Source of the DNA: Pseudonocardia kunmingensis
GTDB taxonomy: Bacteria > Actinomycetota > Actinomycetes > Mycobacteriales > Pseudonocardiaceae
Direction of reading: 5' to 3'
Assembly: GCF_006716445.1 (NCBI RefSeq)
Contig: NZ_VFPA01000002.1
Span: 806,001 to 870,000 of the forward strand
Length of the DNA: 64,000 bases
Shown: positions 58,530 to 64,000 of the stretch, piece after piece
How the letters are laid out: each line of letters starts with the position of its first letter
Numbering within the stretch: the stretch's first letter is position 1
Notes under the pieces: model-generated
Seen by the model: the letters and a program-made list of their open reading frames with translations, nothing else
What the model was told of the DNA's origin: nothing
Database searches by the model: none
Made by a program: the position numbers and the translations under genes

Positions 58530-59386
58530 CGGGGGACCTCCTCCTCGGTCTGCACCCGAAGGTCATCGCGCAACAGCTGCCAGATCTCGGCTCGGACGGC
58601 CGCGAACGTCGGATGGGCGCGAACGTCGTACTCCCATCGCGGGCGCGGCAGATCGACGTCGACGACCCGGCGCACGGTGCCCGGGCCGCGGGAGAGCACG
58701 AGGATCCGGTCGGCCAGCAGCACCGCCTCGTCGAGGTCGTGGGTGATGAACACGACCGTCTTGCGCGTCTCGGCCCAGATCCGCATGAGCTCTTCCTGCA
58801 TGTACTCGCGGGTCTGGGCGTCGATGGCCCCGAAGGGCTCGTCCATCAAGAGGATCTCCGGATCGGTGACGAGGGCGCGGGCGAGGCCGACGCGCTGCTG
58901 CATCCCGCCGGAAAGCTGGTGGGGGTGGCTGGTCTCGAAGCGCTCGAGACCGACGCGGCGCAGCTGCTCACGGGCGCGGGCGGTGGCCTCTGCCCGCGGC
59001 ACTTTCCGCACCGTCAGCGGGAACGTCACGTTGTCGAGCACGGTCTTCCACGGGAAGAGGCCGAAGGCCTGGAACACCACGGCTCGCTCCGGTCCGGGAG
59101 CGCTCACCGTGCGGCCGTCGATCGACACCGTCCCGGCATCGGGCGCGGACAGCCCGGCGATGATCCTCAGAAGTGTCGTCTTCCCACAGCCGCTCGGCCC
59201 GATCACGGAGAGGAACTCATTCGGCCTGATGGCGAAGTCGACGCCGCCCAGTGCGGGGACCACCTCCTGCGTACCGCGCCTGGTCCACCGGAAGGTCTTC
59301 CGGATGTTGTCGAGGCGGATCTTGGGCTCGGAGTCGGCGCTGGCAACGCCGGCGCTCTCGCTACCCGTGTTCGTGCGGCTGCTCAT
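58526..59386 (-). CDS. ABC transporter ATP-binding protein (SsuB/TauB type)
   Basis: A 286-residue ATPase. Walker A GPSGCGKT lies at 63-70, the Q-loop in VFQAFGLFPW, the signature LSGGMQQRVGLARAL, Walker B ILLMDEPFGAID and the H-loop FITHDLDEA. ATG 59386 overlaps the CoxS-like gene stop as ATGA, physically fusing the transporter genes to the molybdenum hydroxylase genes. Drives import of the operon's substrate. Confidence 0.9.
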   Translation of the reverse strand: MSSRTNTGSESAGVASADSEPKIRLDNIRKTFRWTRRGTQEVVPALGGVDFAIRPNEFLSVIGPSGCGKTTLLRIIAGLSAPDAGTVSIDGRTVSAPGPERAVVFQAFGLFPWKTVLDNVTFPLTVRKVPRAEATARAREQLRRVGLERFETSHPHQLSGGMQQRVGLARALVTDPEILLMDEPFGAIDAQTREYMQEELMRIWAETRKTVVFITHDLDEAVLLADRILVLSRGPGTVRRVVDVDLPRPRWEYDVRAHPTFAAVRAEIWQLLRDDLRVQTEEEVPR

Positions 59387-59946
59387 GCGGTCCCTCCGCG
59401 TGATCGGTCCTCGGCCCGGTTGCCGATGCCGTCGCCCATCAGGTCGGCGACGGCATCGAGGACGGTGGGGTACGTGCCGCAGCGGCACAGGTTGCCGGCG
59501 AGATACTCGCGGACGGCGGCGCGGTCGCATCCCGCCTCCGGGTCTTGCAACGCTGCGTGGACCGTGAGCACCATCGCCGGGATGCAGAACGAGCACTGGT
59601 AGGCGCCGCGGTCCAGAAACGCCTGTTGCACCGTGGACAACTCGCCGGAGGGCAGGCGCAACCCCTCGCATGTCGTCACGTCCCGGCCGTCGACCTGGGC
59701 CGCGAGCAGGAGGCAGGAGCTGGCCACCTTGCCGTCGACGAGCACGGTGCAGCTGCCGCAGACGCCGATGCCGCAGGTGCCGCGGACGCTGGTGATCCCC
59801 AGGTCGTCGCGCAGGACCTGCAGGACCGTGGCGCGGGGTTCGACGCTCACGCTGCGCATGACGCCGTCGACACGGGCCGAGACAGTGACGCGACTGTCGG
59901 TGCCGTCGCTGTCGGGGACGCTGCCGCCGGTGAAGTCCGGGGTCAT
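59383..59946 (-). CDS. Mo-hydroxylase small subunit, two [2Fe-2S] clusters (CoxS/XdhC-type)
   Basis: A 187-residue iron-sulfur protein. The plant-ferredoxin-type cluster uses Cys58, 63, 66 and 78 (GTCGIGVCGSCTVL). The second cluster uses Cys118, 121, 154 and 156 (YQCSFC and NLCRCGTYP). It passes electrons from the molybdenum centre to FAD. The N-terminus carries an extra ~20-residue polar extension. Overlaps the large-subunit gene by ATGA and the ATPase gene by ATGA. Confidence 0.9.
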   Translation of the reverse strand: MTPDFTGGSVPDSDGTDSRVTVSARVDGVMRSVSVEPRATVLQVLRDDLGITSVRGTCGIGVCGSCTVLVDGKVASSCLLLAAQVDGRDVTTCEGLRLPSGELSTVQQAFLDRGAYQCSFCIPAMVLTVHAALQDPEAGCDRAAVREYLAGNLCRCGTYPTVLDAVADLMGDGIGNRAEDRSRGGTA

Positions 59947-62225
59947 CGCGTCGTTCCTTCCTGGTCGTCGTTGCGGCGCCGCTCGTCGAGGGCGCGCAGC
60001 ACGCTCTCGGGGCCGAGTGGCAGCTCGGTGAGGCGGATCCCGGTGGCGGCGAACACGGCGTTCGCCACCGCAGGCGACACCGCGGGCAGTGCCATCTCCC
60101 CTACTCCGTGGAGCTCGGCTCGTGGATCGTCGGACTCCAGTGCGGAGCTGGTGATCACCTCTGGGACGTCGAGGATCGACGGGATCATGTAGTCCGACAG
60201 GTTCGGGTTGCTGACGGTCCCGTCCTGGTAGAGCAGCTCCTCGAACAACGTCGGGCCGAGCCCGAAGACGGCACAGCCCTGGTTCTGTTGGCGGACCCGA
60301 TGCGGGCTCACGACCCGCCCGGCATAGCAGTTGGCGTGCATACGCAGCACCTCGATGCGCCCGGTCTCCAGGTCGACCTCGACCTCGGCGGCCGCCCCGC
60401 CCTGGTGCCAGTGCACGGTCACCGGGCCGTGGACGTCGTGCGGGTCGTCCATGAGCAGCAGGCCGAAGTCAGCGGCGAAGGTGCCTTCGCCGACCAGCTC
60501 GGCCAGGTCGGCGGCGCTCAGCAGCTCCTCCCAGGCCATGTCGGCGCCAGGTTCCTGCCGCCGCGCGACGCTTCCGCCGCCGACCGTGACGTCCTGTGGG
60601 TCGACGTGCCAGTGGCGGGCCGCGAGCGTGCGCAGGTGCGCCTTCAGATCGGTGGCCGCCCGCTGGAGCGCGAGGCCCATCGCGTAAGTGGTTCGGCTCG
60701 AGCTGGTGGTGGTGTCGTAGGGGGTGACGTCGGTGTCCGGGAAACCGCGCACGAGCCGGTCGGCGCTGATGCCCAGGTGGTCGGCGGCGAGCTGCAGGAC
60801 GGTGGCGGAGGCGCCCTGGCCCATCTCGACGCTGCTGGAATGGACGTCCACCCTCCCGTCCGCGCGCAGGCGCAACCGCGCTTGCGACCGGCTCGGCGTG
60901 AGCGTGTTCTTCAACATGATCGCGAGGCCCTTGCCGCGTGCCTTGCCGGGCGGTGCCGCCTCCGGCGGTCTGTCCCAGCCGATCGCGTGCTCGAGGTCGT
61001 CGAGAACGGCGTCGTAGTGCAGGTCGTGCATCTGCTCGCCGGTCGGGTAGACGTCGCCGTCGCGCAGCAGGTTCTTGCGACGCAGCGCGAGCGGGTCCAT
61101 GCCGAGGTCGGCGGCGATCTCGTCGAGTTGCGACTCGTATGCGAATGCGAGTTGCGAGGTCATCGCCCCCCGAAAGGGGCAGGTCGGCACGGTGTTGGTG
61201 TAGGTGGCGACGCAGTCGATGGAGACGTTCGGGATGGTGTACGGCCCGTTCGCGCGGGTGAGCCCCTGTCCGGAGGCGCCCGGACTGCTCAGCGCATACG
61301 CGCCGGCGTTGTAGGCGACCGACACCCTGCGGGCGACGATGGTGCCGTCGTGCCGCACGCCGGTGCTGAGCTGCACGGTGGCTGCATGCTTCGCCGTCGT
61401 CTGGAACATCTCGTCGCGGGCCAGCTCCATCCGCACCGGACGGCCCACGGCACGGGCGGCGCACGCCACCATCGGCTCGATCTTCACCTGCGTCTTCGCG
61501 CCGTACGCGCCGCCGAGGTTCAGCGTCCGGACCCGGACGGCACCCTCGGCCAGCCCGAACATCCGTTCCAGTGCCTCGCGCACGGCGTGCGGCGCCTGTG
61601 CCGAGGTCTGCACGTCGAGTCGGTCGCCGTGCCACTGCGCGAGGCAGACCATCGGCTCCATCGGGACGTGGCTGGCCGAGGGGGAGTGATAGGTGCCGGA
61701 GTAGACCCGATCGGCCTCGGCCATGGCGCGGTCGCAGTCGCCGTGGCGCAGCCGCCATGATCCACAGTTGTTGTCCGGCCAGGCCTCGTGCAGAACCGGC
61801 GCGCCCGGACGGGCCGCGTCCAGCGCATCGACGACGTAGGGAAGCTCGCTGTACTCGACGTCCACGAGCGGGACGGCCTCAGCAGCCGCCGCCGTCGTCT
61901 CGGCGATCACGATCGCCACCGGGTCGCCCGCGTATCGCGCCTTCCCGATCGCGACCACGGGCTGGTCGGGACGAGGGCTGCCGAAGTACGGGTCGACCGA
62001 CGGGTCGGCCTCGAGCTCCGCCCCGGTGAGCACGTGCAGGACGCCGGGCACCTTGAGCGCGTCGTCAGTGCGGACGGCCCGGATCACGGCGTGCGGGTAC
62101 GGGCTGCGCACGGCCTGCGCGTGCACCATGCCCTCGACGCGGACGTCGAGTACGAACTCCACCGTCCCCACCACACGCGCTTCGGCGTCGCGCATCCGCG
62201 CGTCCCTGCCCCCGTGCTCAGCCAC
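59943..62225 (-). CDS. Mo-hydroxylase large subunit (molybdopterin-binding, xanthine dehydrogenase family)
   Basis: A 760-residue catalytic subunit. Visible family marks are the N-terminal SPYPHAVIRAV, GKARYAGDPVAIVIAET, LNLGGAYGAKTQVKIEP, and PFRGAMTSQLAFAYESQLDEIAADLGMDPLALRRKNLL. The C-terminal catalytic Glu region is HGVGEMALPAVSPAVANAVFAATG. The CO-dehydrogenase active-site loop AYxCSFR is absent, so this is a hydroxylase of an organic substrate (purine, aldehyde or N-heterocycle), not CO dehydrogenase. GTG 62225 overlaps the medium subunit's end. Confidence 0.9.
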   Translation of the reverse strand: MAEHGGRDARMRDAEARVVGTVEFVLDVRVEGMVHAQAVRSPYPHAVIRAVRTDDALKVPGVLHVLTGAELEADPSVDPYFGSPRPDQPVVAIGKARYAGDPVAIVIAETTAAAAEAVPLVDVEYSELPYVVDALDAARPGAPVLHEAWPDNNCGSWRLRHGDCDRAMAEADRVYSGTYHSPSASHVPMEPMVCLAQWHGDRLDVQTSAQAPHAVREALERMFGLAEGAVRVRTLNLGGAYGAKTQVKIEPMVACAARAVGRPVRMELARDEMFQTTAKHAATVQLSTGVRHDGTIVARRVSVAYNAGAYALSSPGASGQGLTRANGPYTIPNVSIDCVATYTNTVPTCPFRGAMTSQLAFAYESQLDEIAADLGMDPLALRRKNLLRDGDVYPTGEQMHDLHYDAVLDDLEHAIGWDRPPEAAPPGKARGKGLAIMLKNTLTPSRSQARLRLRADGRVDVHSSSVEMGQGASATVLQLAADHLGISADRLVRGFPDTDVTPYDTTTSSSRTTYAMGLALQRAATDLKAHLRTLAARHWHVDPQDVTVGGGSVARRQEPGADMAWEELLSAADLAELVGEGTFAADFGLLLMDDPHDVHGPVTVHWHQGGAAAEVEVDLETGRIEVLRMHANCYAGRVVSPHRVRQQNQGCAVFGLGPTLFEELLYQDGTVSNPNLSDYMIPSILDVPEVITSSALESDDPRAELHGVGEMALPAVSPAVANAVFAATGIRLTELPLGPESVLRALDERRRNDDQEGTTR

Positions 62226-63090
62226 GCTCGGCTCCCTGCTGCTCGGACGCGAGCCGCTCGAGCGCGCGTCGGACGAAGACCCCGACCATCCGTCGCCGGT
62301 ACCAGGCCGATCCGCGGGCGTCGTCGAGCGGCTCGACGGCCGCGGCGTAGGCGCGGGCGACCCGGTCGGCGAGACCACGGTCCAGCGCCTCGCCCGCTGC
62401 GGACTCCAGCACCGCGGGAACGCGCTGCAGGGTCGGCGCGACCGCAGCCACGACGACGTCGAGCTCGGTGATCCGGCCGGCAGCCACGTCCACCCGGGCC
62501 GCCACTCCGACGCACGGCCGGTCCTCCGACGAGCGCGAGCGGTATTTGACGTATGCGGCCCGGCGTCCCCGGGCCGGCAGCGGTACCTCGACGTGCGTGA
62601 TGAGCTCGGCGTGGTCGAGCGCGGTTTCGTAGAACCCGGTGATGAGCTCACGCACGGGTATCAGCCGCTCGCCCGCAGGCCCGACGACGCAGCAGCGCGC
62701 GCCGAGCGAGGCCAGGGTCGCCGGCGGATCGGAGGCGTAATCGGCCTCGGCGAGGTTCCCGCCCAGAGTCGCCACGTTGCGGATCCGCGGGTTCCCGACC
62801 ACCGAGCAGGCGTGCGCGAGGCTGGGCGCGTTCTCCCGCACCAGCGGGGACGCCGCCACGGCGGCGAGGGTGGTGCTCGCGCCGATCCGCAGGACGCCGT
62901 CGTTCCTCGTGATCGTGTCCAACCCCGGGATCTGCCACAGTGCCACCAGCGCGTCGGGGGAGATCAGGCCCTGGCGCATCATCAGCACGACGGCGGTACC
63001 CCCTGCGATGGCCTTGGCGCCCCACGGGTCCGCGGCGAGCAGCGCGCAGGCCTCGACGGTGCTCGCGGGCTGGGCGACGGCCGGGCTCAT
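62218..63090 (-). CDS. Mo-hydroxylase FAD-binding medium subunit (CoxM-type)
   Basis: A 290-residue flavoprotein subunit. The FAD contacts are AIAGGTAVVLMMRQG and NVATLGGNLAEADYASD, followed by the C-terminal CO_deh_flav_C domain (YVKYRSRSSEDRPCVGVAARVDV). Order on the transcript is CoxG, medium, large, small subunit. ATG 63090 overlaps the CoxG stop as ATGA. Confidence 0.9.
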   Translation of the reverse strand: MSPAVAQPASTVEACALLAADPWGAKAIAGGTAVVLMMRQGLISPDALVALWQIPGLDTITRNDGVLRIGASTTLAAVAASPLVRENAPSLAHACSVVGNPRIRNVATLGGNLAEADYASDPPATLASLGARCCVVGPAGERLIPVRELITGFYETALDHAELITHVEVPLPARGRRAAYVKYRSRSSEDRPCVGVAARVDVAAGRITELDVVVAAVAPTLQRVPAVLESAAGEALDRGLADRVARAYAAAVEPLDDARGSAWYRRRMVGVFVRRALERLASEQQGAERG

Positions 63091-63740
63091 CGCCGTCCCC
63101 CTCGCGATCCGACACTGCGTACAGCGGTGACCGCGGCGGTGAGCCGTCGCCGCGCCGAGCGCACCATGCCGCGCAACAGCAGCGTGAGCAGACCCGTTGG
63201 GCGACGGGCCGCGGCCGGCGCGGCTGCCGGGACCCTCGTCGAGGCGCTGCCCCGCTGGGGCGACCCGGCCTCCTGCGGGGTCCCGACGTCCGTGGATCCG
63301 GTGAGTGACGCGTTCGTGCACGCAGCGAACTCCCGTACGAGCTCTCCGGCGGCGGCACGCACGACTCCTGTTCCGTACTGCGCCATCCGGCCTCGCAGCG
63401 CGACATCCGCGCTCGCGGTGACCCGCGTCCGGCCCGGTTCGTGCTCGACGAGGTCGGCGGTGAACCGAACCGTCGCCACACTCCCGGTGGCGCGGTCCCG
63501 TCCCTCACCCATCGCGGTCAGCCGTGCGGGCGCTGCTCCGGCGTCGAGGTGCAAGGTTCCGCTGAACGCGGCTCGTATCGGGCCCATCCGTACCGCGAGT
63601 AGTGCGCCGTAGTGGTCGGGTTCGAGCCGGACGACGTCCTCCAGGCCGGGGACGCAGGATCCGACGCGGTCGATGTCGGTGAAGAACGCGGCCACCGCCT
63701 CGCGTGGGGCGGCGACGACGAACTCGTGCTCGATGATCAC
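63087..63740 (-). CDS. CoxG-type SRPBCC protein
   Basis: A 217-residue protein. The first ~145 residues are the CoxG/SRPBCC fold (EHEFVVAAPREAVAAFFTDIDRVGSCVPGLEDV, then TADLVEHEPGRTRVTASADVALRGRMAQYGTG). The last ~70 residues form a Pro/Ala/Arg-rich tail ending in a basic amphipathic segment. CoxG anchors CO dehydrogenase to the membrane, and the tail here would suit membrane association of this hydroxylase. GTG 63740 overlaps the small upstream ORF as GTGA. Confidence 0.85.
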   Translation of the reverse strand: MIIEHEFVVAAPREAVAAFFTDIDRVGSCVPGLEDVVRLEPDHYGALLAVRMGPIRAAFSGTLHLDAGAAPARLTAMGEGRDRATGSVATVRFTADLVEHEPGRTRVTASADVALRGRMAQYGTGVVRAAAGELVREFAACTNASLTGSTDVGTPQEAGSPQRGSASTRVPAAAPAAARRPTGLLTLLLRGMVRSARRRLTAAVTAVRSVGSRGGRR

Positions 63741-63850
63741 GCCGCCAGCCGATCCGTGCCGACCCTGCCGCGGAGCGTCCCGAGCCAGGCGCGCTCGGTG
63801 TGGAGCAGTCCGACCCGCAGTACCGGGTCATCGAAGCCGACCAGCATCAT
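63737..63850 (-). CDS. 37-residue ORF heading the Mo-hydroxylase operon
   Basis: ATG 63850 has GGAGA 9 bp upstream, and the frame (opening MMLVGFDDPVLRVGLLHTER, closing VGTDRLAA) ends in a GTGA overlap with the CoxG gene. It could be a leader peptide coupling translation, or the surviving start of a deleted gene. No family recognised. Its short length alone leaves doubt. Confidence 0.45.
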   Translation of the reverse strand: MMLVGFDDPVLRVGLLHTERAWLGTLRGRVGTDRLAA

Positions 63851-63860
63851 CGAGGGTTCT

Positions 63861-63889
63861 CCAATCTGGACCAATACTGACCAATCTGG
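63861..63889. promoter_or_regulatory. Triple 10-bp repeat (CCAAT-type) upstream of the Mo-hydroxylase operon
   Basis: CCAATCTGGA, CCAATACTGA and CCAATCTGG follow each other without gaps at 63861, 63871 and 63881, one helical turn apart. The inverse form ATTGG recurs at 63965 and 63980-63984 towards the right edge. Position just before the 37-residue ORF's ribosome-binding site suits a regulator binding site, possibly for a GntR- or MarR-type protein encoded beyond the window. Confidence 0.5.
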
Positions 63890-64000
63890 CTGGAGGCGAA
63901 CAGTACCTGCGATGTCCGGATCCAGGAAGCCCCGATATCCTGAGCGCGAGCGGTGGTCATTGGTTCGCGATTGGTGGGGGGAACTGAGCGGTCATGGTGG

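Noticed and set aside
59943..63090. Aerobic CO dehydrogenase (coxMSL)
   Set aside because: Subunit layout and CoxG fit, but the large subunit lacks the AYxCSFR active-site loop diagnostic of form I CO dehydrogenase, so a different organic substrate is more likely.
63994..64000. ATG near the right edge that could open a divergent gene
   Set aside because: Only two codons are visible and the G-rich run upstream is too far for a normal Shine-Dalgarno, so no gene can be supported from this window.
1..64000. Insertion sequences, integrase, phage or CRISPR elements that could explain the many deletions
   Set aside because: I found no transposase or integrase motif, no regularly spaced repeat array and no long terminal inverted repeats on reading both strands, so mobile-element involvement is not supported here.

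Overview
The window is very GC-rich, with strong G/C preference at third codon positions, many GTG starts, 4-base stop/start overlaps and several apparently leaderless promoters. The gene families present (LAL-type LuxR, mycofactocin-type SDR, MmyB-type XRE, CoxMLSG-like Mo hydroxylase, MHS-family transporters) point to an actinobacterium, plausibly a Pseudonocardia-like soil organism. The genus is inference. No rRNA, tRNA, CRISPR array, transposase or phage gene was recognised. The window is a chain of accessory catabolic, transport and resistance-type modules, each with its own regulator, interspersed with many decayed genes.

Layout. 1-5.3 kb: metallo-beta-lactamase-fold hydrolase divergent from a large ATP-binding LuxR regulator, an AraC relic and an MDR oxidoreductase. 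5.5-13.3 kb: a compact catabolic cluster (SnoaL-like protein, DUF3237 protein, HSL-type esterase, cupin, CoA-acylating semialdehyde dehydrogenase, VOC protein, mycofactocin-type SDR, TetR, acyl-CoA ligase). 13.4-27.6 kb: an efflux/modification island with three MFS exporters (one carrying an unusual C-terminal LiaF-like domain), a GT4 glycosyltransferase, three FAD monooxygenases (two in tandem), an MDR reductase, two TetR regulators and a carboxylesterase. One operator/promoter module appears at two places 5 kb apart and links part of this island to a single TetR. 27.6-35.5 kb: XRE regulator, then a GntR-controlled set (FAD oxidoreductase, IlvD/Edd dehydratase, MHS transporter) followed by truncated MHS and CaiB genes and a frameshifted enoyl-CoA hydratase. 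35.8-40.9 kb: RidA, GMC oxidoreductase, LysR, Asp/Glu racemase family protein, MHS transporter.

40.9-50.9 kb is more housekeeping-like: CPBP protease, GNAT, an HtrA-type protease without PDZ, a MoxR-DUF58-VWA operon led by a small secreted protein, and a divergent two-component system followed by a decayed PP2C phosphatase. 51-55 kb: a LysR regulator with two Tat-type lipoprotein enzymes (alpha/beta hydrolase, aldo/keto reductase). The second enzyme is preceded by a degenerate copy of the LysR start and its palindromic box. 55.1-63.9 kb: a tightly overlapping minus-strand operon joining a molybdenum hydroxylase (CoxG, CoxM, CoxL, CoxS) to an ABC importer (ATPase, two permeases, one lipoprotein) and a class II aldolase, headed by a 37-residue ORF and a triple 10-bp repeat.

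Recurring theme: several relics keep the two ends of a gene and have lost the middle (AraC, MHS transporter, CaiB). Others are frameshifted or reduced to stubs (SDR, MBL, MFS, aromatic hydroxylase, PP2C, LysR). The region looks like an accessory segment undergoing repeated deletion. All functional names rest on motif and family recognition by eye; no database search was run.
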